The notes beneath the pieces are model-generated. The model was given only the letters and a program-made list of their open reading frames with translations, was not told the origin of the DNA and searched no databases. Positions 19,711 through 28,542 of a DNA stretch of 64,000 nucleotides are shown here, piece after piece. Source of the stretch: Clostridiales bacterium (GTDB lineage: Bacteria > Bacillota > Clostridia > Lachnospirales > Lachnospiraceae); the NCBI GenBank assembly GCA_018365455.1, contig JAGZJZ010000025.1, positions 30,905 through 94,904 of the forward strand, written 5' to 3'. Each line of letters begins with the position of its first letter. Position 1 is the stretch's first letter. A program made the position numbers and the translations under genes.

Positions 19711-20706
19711 ATGGAAAGATGGAGTATTGAGAAAATATATAATCTTAAATGGAAAAAACCTTGGAGAGACGGTTACGCACATTTCGGATTCCATGACAAG
19801 GAGGGCAGGCAGATTATCATTAATACAGAATTTAATTGGGTAGGCTGCATTGGTGAAGGGGAAGAACTGGAATGGACAGCTGGTCATCAGGCAGTGCCAG
19901 AAAGCAAATACCATATAATGCTGGATCTGGATGTCCCTAATTCTGGCAGTTGTGATCCGGATGGAAACATTTTATTTAGCAGTGAAGCTAATAATAAAAT
20001 TTATAAGATTGAACCGGAAACAAAAAAAGGATATGTTTTTTTTGATGCCGCAAAAAGAGATTTTGGTTACATTGGAAGCTGTGAGTTTGATCTTGAAGGA
20101 AATATATGGGTTATAGAACTTAATGGATTCCGTGTGTGGAAATTAGACAAAAATGGAAATATTCTCTTGACACTTGGAGATGGGATTGAAGGTTTTCAAA
20201 CGGGTACAGTATCGTTTGATGAAGTAAGGTTCAGTCTGATATCCTGTATTAAATGCGGCAAGGATGGGAATCTGTATCTTGTGGACAGTGGAAACTTTGC
20301 GGTGCGTATGATTAATCCATATGAAAAGACGGTTACGACAATTGTCGGAACAGGAAAACCGGGATATTCCGGTGATGGGGGTCCCGCTAAATTGGCCAAA
20401 TTAGGAAGAGGAGATTACCACATCAGCTTTTATGAAGGACCATGGTATCTTTCGGTAGATGATAAGTGTAACATTTACATTGCAGATACAGGTAATAATG
20501 TGGTAAGAAAAGTTGAGCGTAAAAGTAATATTATTACTACGATAGCGGGCAGGCATAAGGTTGACAGGACGAAGCATTTAATCGTAGGTGAAACGGATCC
20601 TATGAATATGAATTTACCCTATCTGATCAGTGTAGAATATTATAAGAATAGATTATATGTATCAGATTGGAGAGGAGATCTGGCTATATTAAGGCCAATA
20701 AAATAA
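19711..20706 (+). CDS. NHL-repeat beta-propeller protein
   Basis: A 331-residue protein made almost wholly of NHL-type blades, with repeated patterns such as CDPDGNILFSSEANNKIYKI, LYLVDSGNFAVRMI, IAGRHK and GTGKPGYSGDGGPA. There is no signal peptide or membrane segment, so unlike many bacterial NHL proteins it is probably cytosolic. The frame is open from 19666, but the ATG at 19711 has an AGGAG site 7 nt upstream and begins the conserved part. Related propellers include the lyase half of peptidyl-glycine amidating enzyme, so it could be an enzyme or a docking platform. Three other NHL proteins lie in this cluster, two of them fused to GGDEF-type domains. Confidence 0.83.
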   Translation: MERWSIEKIYNLKWKKPWRDGYAHFGFHDKEGRQIIINTEFNWVGCIGEGEELEWTAGHQAVPESKYHIMLDLDVPNSGSCDPDGNILFSSEANNKIYKIEPETKKGYVFFDAAKRDFGYIGSCEFDLEGNIWVIELNGFRVWKLDKNGNILLTLGDGIEGFQTGTVSFDEVRFSLISCIKCGKDGNLYLVDSGNFAVRMINPYEKTVTTIVGTGKPGYSGDGGPAKLAKLGRGDYHISFYEGPWYLSVDDKCNIYIADTGNNVVRKVERKSNIITTIAGRHKVDRTKHLIVGETDPMNMNLPYLISVEYYKNRLYVSDWRGDLAILRPIK

Positions 20707-20746
20707 AACAGAAATTAATAAAAAATAAGTTAAGGGAGATTGTATC

Positions 20747-21022
20747 ATGAATATAGAAAAAAAATTTAGAGAGCTTTTGAATGAATATGCAATTGTGTCA
20801 ACACCTGCAGATGAGATTAATTTAGATGAGAAGGTTGAGAATGTTTTTGTAAACTCTATATTATTTATTAAAATAGTAGTTGCTTTGGAAACGGAGTTTG
20901 AATTTGAATTTGAAGAAGAGGATCTGGATACAGAAGGTTACTCAACTTTACGCGACGTGATTACATACATAGAAAAAAGGCTGATGCAAAAGGAAGAAGA
21001 AAAGAATGAGCAGCAAGCGTAG
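20747..21022 (+). CDS. Freestanding acyl carrier protein
   Basis: A 91-residue carrier protein with the phosphopantetheine serine at residue 37 in VFVNSILFIK. The site deviates from the usual D/N-S-L (here N-S-I), and the helix after it is very acidic (ETEFEFEFEEED). It overlaps the next gene, a radical SAM enzyme, by 17 bp, so the two are translationally coupled. This supports the idea that the radical SAM protein works on the acyl group attached to this ACP. The start ATG is preceded by an AAGGGAGA site. Confidence 0.88.
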   Translation: MNIEKKFRELLNEYAIVSTPADEINLDEKVENVFVNSILFIKIVVALETEFEFEFEEEDLDTEGYSTLRDVITYIEKRLMQKEEEKNEQQA

Positions 21023-22646
21023 TTATAAAGTATTGCTTTTGGCTGTATATAACAAGAATATGTGGTTGAATCAAGAGGAAATGGGTATTTCATATATTGC
21101 ATCTTATCTCAGGGAAAAAGGATACGAAGCAGTATTAAAAACTTTTTTTAGTGAGAATCCCAATTACGAAAAAATTAAACTGGAACAGCCTGATATGATT
21201 GGGATTCCTGTATATGATATAAATAAGAAGGATATTTACAGTTTTTGCAAACACATACGCACAATGCTTCCAGACGTTAAAATCTGTGCAGGAGGTAGTG
21301 TACCGACTTATTCTGGAAGCCAGGTGTTGAAAGAATGCAGAGATATTGACTATGCAATTGCCGGGGAAGGGGAAGTACCTTTTCACAAACTTGTATGTGC
21401 ATTAGACAATAGGATGGACGTAACTCAAATACACAATCTGATCTTCCGAAAGGAGAAAAAAGTTTTTCAAAACCCACTTGGGCCTGGTTTAAAGGACATG
21501 GACAGTATACCGTTTCCGGCGAGAGATATGCTTAAAGAGATGAATATTAAAGTTGCCCAATTGTCGACTTCAAGAGGATGTCTGGCAAACTGCAGCTTTT
21601 GTGTCACAAAATTATACCATAAGGCATGGAGGGGAAGAAGTGCTGTCCGTATGGTTGATGAAATAGAAGACCTGAAAAAAAGGTATGGGATCAGGGCTTT
21701 TAATATTATTGACTGTAGTTTCGAAGATCCGCAGATCAGTGGTGAACGTTTAAAAGAATTCTCCAGTGAAATACTTAGAAGAAATTTAGTCATTTCATAT
21801 TACGTTCATCTGAGAGCGGAATCTTTGAAAGATGTAGATATTAATTTACTAAAACTGCTTAAGAAATCTGGATTAGTGACTGCATGTATTGGTTTGGAGT
21901 CTGGTAATGAAGAGGACTTAAAACTCTACCATAAAAGAGCTTCTTTGTCAGATGTAATGAATGCCATTGATATTTGTAAGAAGCTGGACATCCATATAGA
22001 TCCTGGATTCATCAATTTTAATCCGTATACTACTATACAGAAATTGGATCAAAACATAAATTTTTTAAAGAAGTACGGATATGCATCTAATCCGGATTAT
22101 TTATTGAAAAGTACATTTCTTTATAAGGGAACGCAGCTGTATGAATTAGCAAAGAAAGATAATCTTATGTTAAGAAAAATAGAAAAGGGCAGATGTTTCC
22201 GGTTTATGGAACATGGCATAGTGGACTTATATAATTATGTATATGAATATCTAAAAGAACATGAACAAAATAAATTAAATTATCCTGCAATATGCCACAG
22301 TGCAAGCTTTTTGAACGTAGGTATATCGTGTATGAAGCATCTCTTGAGGGAAGATGGGTTTAAGAGTGCTTTGGAAGTTCTATTGGAATACTGCCGGGAT
22401 GTATTAAAAATAAATAATTCTCTGAATGAGAGAAATAGTGATTGGTTCTCTGCATTAATTGAATTAGGTAAAGAAGGGTGGAATCGGGAAAAAGCAGATA
22501 ATTTATCAAGGAAGATTTTACCTCAGGAATTTTTATCTGAATCAGCTTTAAAATATTCTTTTTTAAAACAACGGTTGAAGATACAGATGACCAAGTGTAA
22601 TGTGTCACTGGAACTGGTATATTTAATAAATGCTATTCTATTTTAA
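21006..22646 (+). CDS. B12-binding-type radical SAM protein
   Basis: A 546-residue class B-type radical SAM protein. The N-terminal 150 residues have a Rossmann-like cobalamin-binding fold (YKVLLLAVYNKN, IGIPVYDINKKD, GGSVPTYSG, IAGEGEVPF), but the DxHxxG base-on motif is absent. The cluster ligands are C192-x3-C196-x2-C199 in SRGCLANCSFC. Typical downstream strands follow (HLRAESLKD, ACIGLESGNEEDL). The C-terminal 120 residues have no clear family. Enzymes of this type methylate unactivated carbons or rearrange rings; the exact reaction cannot be told. It is coupled to the preceding ACP and followed by a methyltransferase. Confidence 0.86.
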   Translation: MSSKRSYKVLLLAVYNKNMWLNQEEMGISYIASYLREKGYEAVLKTFFSENPNYEKIKLEQPDMIGIPVYDINKKDIYSFCKHIRTMLPDVKICAGGSVPTYSGSQVLKECRDIDYAIAGEGEVPFHKLVCALDNRMDVTQIHNLIFRKEKKVFQNPLGPGLKDMDSIPFPARDMLKEMNIKVAQLSTSRGCLANCSFCVTKLYHKAWRGRSAVRMVDEIEDLKKRYGIRAFNIIDCSFEDPQISGERLKEFSSEILRRNLVISYYVHLRAESLKDVDINLLKLLKKSGLVTACIGLESGNEEDLKLYHKRASLSDVMNAIDICKKLDIHIDPGFINFNPYTTIQKLDQNINFLKKYGYASNPDYLLKSTFLYKGTQLYELAKKDNLMLRKIEKGRCFRFMEHGIVDLYNYVYEYLKEHEQNKLNYPAICHSASFLNVGISCMKHLLREDGFKSALEVLLEYCRDVLKINNSLNERNSDWFSALIELGKEGWNREKADNLSRKILPQEFLSESALKYSFLKQRLKIQMTKCNVSLELVYLINAILF

Positions 22647-22677
22647 GATAATTTAATACTCAGAAAGAGGTGATAAG

Positions 22678-23496
22678 ATGGCATACAAATATGTAGTGGG
22701 ACCCCAAATTGTAGATATGGTAATTAATGATTTAAAAGATCAAAAGTTTTTAGATATGAATGCTGAGTTTGAACATGGTATTATGGATAATCCAGGCCAT
22801 AAAGTTTATTATAATGATTATAGTTTTTTAGATGCCCTTGGGCATTACCGGCAAAAAGAAATATTAGAAGATATTATGGATTATTTAAAAAATAAAAATA
22901 TGATACCCTCAGACGTTAATTATTCCAACATATTACTGGAGATGTATCATCAGATAATAAGATCAAAATTTATAGTTCCCTGGAAGTCTTTTTCTCCATT
23001 AATGGATAAATTAGTTTATTTATTGTCATCAATAAAAATGCCCCAAAAATGTATTGCAATAGGAGTTAATTGCGGATATACATTAGGATGTATTGCAGGA
23101 GCTTATTGGAAAAAGAATGGAAATGAGCCTCCGGCGGATATCTATGCAATTGATCTAAACAGGTCTAATATCAAAATAGCAGAAAAGAATATATCCGCCC
23201 TGGATCTCAATGCATCTTTTCATTTTTTAACTGGAGATGCATATGAATTATTAGATAAGTTTGAAAGTGGTACTTTTGATTTTGCGTTTTTAGATACACG
23301 CAGAAACTATAAAATTCTCCCTAAGTTATATGAGAAAATTAGTAATGGAGGATGGTTATTGATGCACAATGCATCTGACAGGCATTTTGTAAAAGAGATG
23401 AAACCTTTTTTAGAATTTGTAAGAAACAAAGAACATTTCAAAGAGAGTATACTGTTTCAAATTGATACGAATGGAATGGAACTATCTTTTAAATAA
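22678..23496 (+). CDS. Class I SAM-dependent methyltransferase
   Basis: A 272-residue protein with a Rossmann methyltransferase core: motif I is ECIA-like IAIGVNCGYTLGCIAGAYW, motif II is IYAIDLNRSNIKIAEKN, and FDFAFLDTRRNY follows at the position where O-methyltransferases have the FIDxxK stretch. The first 110 residues are helical and may form a lid. It resembles O-methyltransferase family 3, but metal-binding aspartates are not complete, so the acceptor (O, N or C) is unknown. The ATG has an AAAGAGGTGA site. It sits between a radical SAM enzyme and a GyrI-like protein, within the same operon. Confidence 0.8.
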   Translation: MAYKYVVGPQIVDMVINDLKDQKFLDMNAEFEHGIMDNPGHKVYYNDYSFLDALGHYRQKEILEDIMDYLKNKNMIPSDVNYSNILLEMYHQIIRSKFIVPWKSFSPLMDKLVYLLSSIKMPQKCIAIGVNCGYTLGCIAGAYWKKNGNEPPADIYAIDLNRSNIKIAEKNISALDLNASFHFLTGDAYELLDKFESGTFDFAFLDTRRNYKILPKLYEKISNGGWLLMHNASDRHFVKEMKPFLEFVRNKEHFKESILFQIDTNGMELSFK

Positions 23497-23544
23497 AAAA
23501 AACCTACTGCGTAAAAGATTCTATTAGTGGTTGAGGAGGTTTAT

Positions 23545-24090
23545 ATGGAATTAGAGATTATTAATCGCGGCACAATTAAAGTAATGGGAAAAGCAGTAAG
23601 GACGAGGTTTTGGAAAATGGGACTATCATTAATGTTTCATTTAGCCTGGCTAGATCTTACTAAAATGCATGAAAAAATACCTGATCAGGTTGATGATAAT
23701 GTATATTACGGAATTAATATTGACTTTTATAAGAAAAAAGGAATCGTATCATATCTATTTGGGGCGGAAGTGTCTACTTATAAAAACACGCCGCCTGGGA
23801 TGGAAACCAGAACATTGCCTCCAAGCTGCTATGTAAAACTACACCTTGTTCCTAAGGATGAAGAGCTAAAAAAAGCTCTTCATATAAAAGGAAAAGCAAA
23901 TTATGGAAATATGGCAAAAGCAGGATATCAATATCTTACAGATGAGTGGCTGGCTGATTCCCCTTATGAAAGAGCTGATATGTCAGAAAATTTTGAATTA
24001 TATTTTCTTGATGAATTAAAAGAAGGTATTTATATCTGTGTTCCAATCCAGAAAAAAATGGCAGGCAGGAGTGAGGAAATTGAGCAGTAA
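23545..24090 (+). CDS. GyrI-like small-molecule-binding protein
   Basis: A 181-residue protein resembling the GyrI-like/AraC effector-binding fold (PF06445 type): YYGINIDFYKKKGIVSYLFGAEV, then PPGMETRTLPPSCYVKL. It lacks a DNA-binding domain. The frame is open from a GTG at 23527, but GAGGAGGT lies between that GTG and the ATG at 23545, which fixes the start. Free GyrI-like proteins bind amphipathic ligands, and some in the CC-1065 and yatakemycin clusters hydrolyse cyclopropanes as self-protection. A ligand-binding or self-resistance role fits here but is inference. It overlaps the next gene by 11 bp. Confidence 0.65.
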   Translation: MELEIINRGTIKVMGKAVRTRFWKMGLSLMFHLAWLDLTKMHEKIPDQVDDNVYYGINIDFYKKKGIVSYLFGAEVSTYKNTPPGMETRTLPPSCYVKLHLVPKDEELKKALHIKGKANYGNMAKAGYQYLTDEWLADSPYERADMSENFELYFLDELKEGIYICVPIQKKMAGRSEEIEQ

Positions 24091-25414
24091 GATTGATTTA
24101 GAGAAAATACAGGATATCTTGCCATTGACTCCTTTACAGGAGTCTTTATTATTTGATTATTTGTGTAATCCAGCTGGAAATTTAAATTTTGAGCAGCAGA
24201 TGTATATATTTAATGGCACTTTTAATCCAAAGCTTATAGAAAATGCCTGGAATATTGTAGCTTCTCAAAATGAAGTTTTACGTACAGTATTCAGGTGGGA
24301 AAAAATTATAAAGCCGGTTCAAATTGTTCTAAAAGAAAAGACAATTCCTGTAAAACTATTTGATATCAGCAAAGAATCACAATGGGAATATCTTATTAAC
24401 AGGATTTTTGAAGACGCATGGAAAAATAAAGTTGACATAAGAAATAATCCGTTTGAAATAATTCTCTGTAAGATATCATCTGTTAAGTCTTATATGATTG
24501 TATGCAGTCATCATATGATAATGGATGGATGGAGTAATGCACTTTTATTAGAAGAATTTATATATGTATATAACTGTCTATTAAAAAATTTGCCGGTAAG
24601 AAATAAAAAGAGTACTTCTTATAAAAGGTATATTCTGTGGGCTAACGAACAGTATAAAAATGAATACATAAGAAAAAAGTGGTTAAAGTATCTTGAAATG
24701 TTTCCTTTTATAGACAGAGATATTGATACTATAGATACTTTTGCTGATAAAGTCCCCAAAGGAGTACATACGTATCATTTTGACATAAAAGATAGAATAA
24801 AACTGGAATCTTTTAAAGGAAAAAATAAAATCACTCTTGCCTCTTTGTTTTATAGTGTGTGGGGCATATTACTGTATGAAAAAACCAATAACAGAAATCA
24901 TCTTTTTGGTATTACTGTTTCGGGAAGAGACATCCCATTGGAGGGAATTGAGAAGCTGGCTGGAGCATGTATCAATACGCTGCCGCTTTGGGTAAAAATA
25001 ATAGAGGATATGGATCTGAAAAGCTTAGTCAGAACTGTAAGTGATGATCTTGCAAAAATGAAAGAAATACAAAGTGTACGTATGTCAGAAATCATACCAT
25101 TTCATCATAAAATTTCCAGTGTTGTTGTGATTCAAAACTATCCGGTATCTGTTGATATTCTTTCAGGAGAAGGATACGGAATGTCATTAGATTTAGCTTC
25201 TTCACATTATGATATTTCAACAGATCTCGTAGTCAGCATAAAGATGTTTCCAACCGTGATAGAATTGGAATTTAGTTATAATCAACATCTTTACAAGAAG
25301 GATTGCATAGAAAATTACTGCCAAAGTTTTATAAGATTATTATATTTTATTATAGATAATATTGATAATAATATTACGTTAAAAGAGGTTAAGAATATTT
25401 TAACTCAAAAGTAA
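24080..25414 (+). CDS. Freestanding NRPS condensation domain
   Basis: About 444 residues forming a complete condensation domain with no A or T domain. The N-terminal DILPLTPLQESLLFDYL matches core C1, HHMIMDGWSN (H144-H145) is the catalytic C3 motif, and GRDIPLEGIEKLAGACINTLP matches C4/C5. It would join two carrier-bound acyl or aminoacyl groups or move a chain to an amine. The frame is open from a GTG at 24038, but an AGGAGTGAGGA site lies inside the end of the previous gene and favours TTG 24080 (or GTG 24071). The partner carrier is probably the protein at 28216, now separated by an insertion sequence. Confidence 0.88.
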   Translation: MSSKIDLEKIQDILPLTPLQESLLFDYLCNPAGNLNFEQQMYIFNGTFNPKLIENAWNIVASQNEVLRTVFRWEKIIKPVQIVLKEKTIPVKLFDISKESQWEYLINRIFEDAWKNKVDIRNNPFEIILCKISSVKSYMIVCSHHMIMDGWSNALLLEEFIYVYNCLLKNLPVRNKKSTSYKRYILWANEQYKNEYIRKKWLKYLEMFPFIDRDIDTIDTFADKVPKGVHTYHFDIKDRIKLESFKGKNKITLASLFYSVWGILLYEKTNNRNHLFGITVSGRDIPLEGIEKLAGACINTLPLWVKIIEDMDLKSLVRTVSDDLAKMKEIQSVRMSEIIPFHHKISSVVVIQNYPVSVDILSGEGYGMSLDLASSHYDISTDLVVSIKMFPTVIELEFSYNQHLYKKDCIENYCQSFIRLLYFIIDNIDNNITLKEVKNILTQK

Positions 25415-25429
25415 ATAAGGAGGAATATT

Positions 25430-26530
25430 ATGAAATATTTCAATGTACCTGCTGACTTTAAGAATGCAACAATTGATGAATATTGTAAGCTGAATGAGAA
25501 ATATTCGGATTCTCAGGTTTATGAAGTTTACGGACAATTGACAGATCAGAATTTCTTGGGCTCAGGAAGGCCCATGGATATGATACCTAAGGTGGATTGG
25601 AACAAATTAGAAAAGTATGTTTCTTATGCGAACTCTAAAAACATACAGTTTAACTATACAATGAATGCTACATGTCTGGGAAATTTGGAGTTTACCAGGG
25701 AAGGAATTAAGAAAATTAGAAATTTTCTGGAGATGTTATATGAAATGGGGATTCACTCTTTAACAATAGCTATTCCTGCATTAATAGAAATGACAAAACT
25801 ATCAAAATATGATTTTGAAGTAAAAGCTTCAACACTGTGTGATATTTTAAATGCGAACAAAGCAGTAGGCTATAAAAAACTGGGAGCCGACAGAATTGTT
25901 GTGCATGAATCTATTAACAGAGATTTTCAGGCCCTCCGTAGTATCAGAGAAGCCTTTGGACCGAAAGTAGAGTTAATAACAAATGTTATATGCCATAAAA
26001 ATTGTATTTATCGCCCGTTCCACCAAAATCAGGGATCCCATGATTTGAATGCTGATGAAGCCAGTTCAACTTATTATCCGCACAGGTGCATGATGAACAG
26101 GATAGAAGGTCCCGATAATTATCTGAAACTGAATTGGATCAGACCGGAAGATATACATCTATATACAGGTATTGGAATTGAATACTTCAAAATACAGGGC
26201 AGGCATACTGTACAGAGAGGTAATCAGACAAAAACAATTGAGTGTTACATGAAAGAACAGTATTCTGGCAATCTCCTGGATCTCTTGGATAATTTTTCTG
26301 AAACAACAGCTTATAAAATTAATATAGATAATGATAAGCTGGATAAATTTATAGATCCATTTTATAAAATAGAAGGATTTTGTAAAAATGATTGTAATCA
26401 TTGCAACTATTGCAAAGATTATGCTAGAGAAAGCATTGATATAGTAAAGACAGAAAAGATTTTTTCTCAGGCAAGAAACTTCTATCACAATTACGATTCT
26501 TACAGAGCGTTAATTCATGAAGTATTTTAA
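25430..26530 (+). CDS. U32-peptidase-family iron-sulfur protein
   Basis: A 366-residue protein of the peptidase U32 superfamily. Family marks are RIVVHESINRDFQALRSI and NVICHKNCIYRPFH, followed by YYPHRCMM and a C-terminal CKNDCNHCNYC. Despite the name, well studied members (UbiU/UbiV, TrhP, RlhA) are [4Fe-4S] proteins that hydroxylate rings or RNA bases, with prephenate as oxygen source in the oxygen-free UbiUV route. The conserved cysteines fit cluster binding. In this biosynthetic context an anaerobic hydroxylase is a better guess than a protease. The ATG has a strong AAGGAGGAA site 15 bp after the condensation gene. Confidence 0.78.
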   Translation: MKYFNVPADFKNATIDEYCKLNEKYSDSQVYEVYGQLTDQNFLGSGRPMDMIPKVDWNKLEKYVSYANSKNIQFNYTMNATCLGNLEFTREGIKKIRNFLEMLYEMGIHSLTIAIPALIEMTKLSKYDFEVKASTLCDILNANKAVGYKKLGADRIVVHESINRDFQALRSIREAFGPKVELITNVICHKNCIYRPFHQNQGSHDLNADEASSTYYPHRCMMNRIEGPDNYLKLNWIRPEDIHLYTGIGIEYFKIQGRHTVQRGNQTKTIECYMKEQYSGNLLDLLDNFSETTAYKINIDNDKLDKFIDPFYKIEGFCKNDCNHCNYCKDYARESIDIVKTEKIFSQARNFYHNYDSYRALIHEVF

Positions 26531-26646
26531 TGATTGAGAGAAAAGGCTTACAGTAACAGAGAGGAGAAAGAGTGAAAAATAAACCAGATTTTAAGCCGAC
26601 TTGAACTAAGGGGTATTCCCCCAAAGGAAAAAATATTGAATGAAAG
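26531..26646 (+). other. Interrupted gene start next to the IS110 element
   Basis: After the U32 gene there is a good ribosome binding site (AGAGGAGAAAGA) followed at 26572 by GTG. It reads MKNKPDFKPT before a stop at about 26602. The site strength suggests the start of a real gene whose remainder was cut away by the insertion element. The carrier-protein gene on the other side (28216) lacks its own clear start region and is the natural candidate. The exact left end of the element is not visible because IS110 elements have no terminal inverted repeats. Confidence 0.45.
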
Positions 26647-27918
26647 TTATCTATCGTTGCTTTTTATTAACAAAGAAGGATCATATCCTTGTGATTCAAG
26701 ATAGGCAAAAACATTTTTATCGTTTAGGACTACCTTGGGCTGATTAAAATGCGGATCCATCAATTCCGTATAATCAGTAGGGTTAAACGGAGCTTGTTCT
26801 GAAATCATATGGTAAATACAAACCATCATCATTCTGGCAGTGGCGATAATCGCTTTCTTATGAGAACGACGTTTTTTGATGCGTCCATACTTGATTGCAA
26901 AATAGGGTTCCTTTTTACTTTTGACAGCAGCAAGTGCACATTGAACCATTAAAGGCTTTAAATAAGCACCTGCTTTTGCAATGCGGACAGATTTCTTTTT
27001 GCCGGCGGATTCGTTGTTGGAAGGGGAAAGCCCGCACCAGGAGCAGAGATGCTTTGTATCATCAAAGACATCCATGTTTACACCAATTTCAGCAAGGATA
27101 ATAGTGGCACTGATTTCAGACATACCCGGTAATGCAGCAATAAGTTCCACGAAGGCCCAGTAAGGTTTGATGCGAACATATAACTCGACTTCTGTTTGAG
27201 TAATCATACTTTCCAGGTATATAAGGTGAGCTCTGGCAAGTTCAAGTTTCTTAGCTTGATCTGATTCAATTTGATATCCGGAGATAGCAGCAAAGATTTC
27301 ATCAGAGTTAGCTTTTGTGTTTTTACGAATCAACTTGCGAACGGCTTTGTCGTTAATCGTGTCAGCAGTATTTTCTAAAAGATACGACATGATTTCAGTA
27401 GCAGTTTTGCCGAATGGGTCAGAGAAGATACTTCCAATACCAACATTAGAGACGGTCATACAGTTCTGAATCCGGTTCTTTTCAGAAGATTTCATACAGA
27501 CAAGTTTAAAACGATAACGAGCCAGTTCGCGGAGTTGCCGAAAGTCTTTCGGAGGAATAAAAGAACTTCTGACCAGGTCAAATTTATAAAGGTCAGCGAT
27601 CCACCGAGAATCCTTCTTATCTGTCTTTTTACCCTTGATAGCCTTAACATACTTAGGGTGGGTGAGACAAACATTGATGTCAGTCTCCAGGTAATTAAAA
27701 ATAGGAATCCAATATTTACCGGTGGATTCCATGCAGACATGATAGCAATTATTTTCAATTAACCAGTCGTGAAATTTTTGAATATCCGAGTTGATGGTAG
27801 AGAACGACTGTTGTTCATACTCAGATATTCCCTTTGAATCAGTAGTAACGATAGTAGCAACGATAAGATTTTTGTGGACATCAACGCCACAACAGATGGG
27901 GTATTGCAGTTTTAACAT
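26647..27918 (-). CDS. IS110-family transposase (DEDD recombinase)
   Basis: A 423-residue transposase. The N-terminal DEDD RuvC-like domain shows VDVHKN, CMESTGKYW and KTDKKDSRWIADL. The C-terminal Transposase_20 part shows IAALPGMSEISATIILAEIG and LCSWCGLSPSNNESAGKKK. The frame is open to 27966, but the ATG at 27918 has an AGGTGGTGA site and begins with the conserved LQYPICCGVDVHKN. The protein seems intact, so the element may still be active. IS110 recombinases act with a bridge RNA from the adjacent noncoding end. Confidence 0.95.
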   Translation of the reverse strand: MLKLQYPICCGVDVHKNLIVATIVTTDSKGISEYEQQSFSTINSDIQKFHDWLIENNCYHVCMESTGKYWIPIFNYLETDINVCLTHPKYVKAIKGKKTDKKDSRWIADLYKFDLVRSSFIPPKDFRQLRELARYRFKLVCMKSSEKNRIQNCMTVSNVGIGSIFSDPFGKTATEIMSYLLENTADTINDKAVRKLIRKNTKANSDEIFAAISGYQIESDQAKKLELARAHLIYLESMITQTEVELYVRIKPYWAFVELIAALPGMSEISATIILAEIGVNMDVFDDTKHLCSWCGLSPSNNESAGKKKSVRIAKAGAYLKPLMVQCALAAVKSKKEPYFAIKYGRIKKRRSHKKAIIATARMMMVCIYHMISEQAPFNPTDYTELMDPHFNQPKVVLNDKNVFAYLESQGYDPSLLIKSNDR

Positions 27919-27924
27919 AATATC

Positions 27925-28205
27925 ACCACCTAACAAGGAAATAGAAATAGCAACAGTGACTGTCAACCAGCGACTAATTAAACATGGTTTAATGCCAATG
28001 ATAAGAGTCCGGGCTCAATGTCCCACTTGTTTGTGCTTGAAAGGTTGACGGCACATATAAATATGCGGGGTCGAACATAAATTCGCCACTCCTCCTTCCG
28101 TGCTCTGTAGTATGTTGCTATTTCATATAACAATAATATAATAACTGGGGAGTGGGCACAACCTTTTTCATTATTTGTTTGTGCCTTGAGCGAAGCGAAA
28201 GGAAT
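27925..28205 (-). ncRNA. Candidate IS110 bridge RNA region
   Basis: The noncoding stretch upstream of the transposase start is where IS110-group elements carry the bridge RNA that pairs with target and donor DNA. It contains a hairpin with 7-bp arms, GGCACAA at 28155-28161 and TTGTGCC at 28179-28185, and next to it the sequence GAGCGAAGCG, which can form a very stable mini-hairpin. Other internal loops were not resolved. Boundaries are only those of the gap, and the call rests mainly on family knowledge. Confidence 0.35.
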
Positions 28206-28215
28206 GTTGAGAAAT

Positions 28216-28506
28216 ATGAATAAACTAAATGATAATCTAACTGGAACGCAATACAATAGAGATAGTACAATAGAGATAGTATCAAAAATATGGAAAGAGG
28301 TTTTATGTCTCAAAAGTATTGATATCGATGATAACTTTTTTTCATTGGGTGGCAACTCTAAATTGCTACTGGAAACTTTCTTCAGAATCAACAGTTATTT
28401 TTCTGATAGTGTTACAATACCTGATCTATTCGCCTATCCTTCTATAAGGAAGTTGTCAGAATTTTTAGATCAAAAGTTAAGCCAGTCTAAAAAAGGTATC
28501 AGATGA
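28216..28506 (+). CDS. Freestanding peptidyl carrier protein, possibly 5'-truncated
   Basis: A 96-residue carrier domain with the motif DDNFFSLGGNSKLLL; the phosphopantetheine serine is S48 counted from ATG 28216. The LGGNS form is typical of NRPS carrier domains and not of the ACPs elsewhere in the cluster. The frame is open further up to a TTG at 28186, but that stretch probably belongs to the insertion element. An AAAGGAA lies 12 nt before the ATG, which is a poor site, so translation may now be weak. It may originally have begun at the GTG at 26572. It likely partners the free condensation domain at 24080 or the KS-T-C protein that follows. Confidence 0.75.
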   Translation: MNKLNDNLTGTQYNRDSTIEIVSKIWKEVLCLKSIDIDDNFFSLGGNSKLLLETFFRINSYFSDSVTIPDLFAYPSIRKLSEFLDQKLSQSKKGIR

Positions 28507-28542
28507 ATATACTTCCATCTCAACTTTATCAGGAGGTAAGAT

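Larger units (their letters stand above)
26600..28210 (-). mobile_element. IS110-family insertion sequence
   Basis: A complete IS110-type element, about 1.6 kb, inserted against the direction of the operon. It holds one transposase gene and a noncoding end of about 250-290 bp upstream of that gene, the place where IS110-group elements encode their bridge RNA. No inverted repeats or target duplications are seen, as expected for the family, so both ends are estimates. It splits the operon between the U32 gene and the carrier protein at 28216. The surrounding genes are otherwise all plus-strand, so it appears to be a late arrival. Confidence 0.75.

Noticed and set aside
19450..19914. 154-residue open frame on the minus strand
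   Set aside because: It lies opposite the aminotransferase and NHL genes, has no recognisable domain or ribosome binding site, and is a by-product of the real coding strands.
23527..23544. Upstream start for the GyrI-like gene
   Set aside because: The ribosome binding site GAGGAGGT lies inside this stretch, so translation must begin at 23545.
27919..27966. Upstream extension of the transposase
   Set aside because: The conserved start VDVHKN follows ATG 27918, which has its own AGGTGGTGA site; the extension is not conserved-looking.
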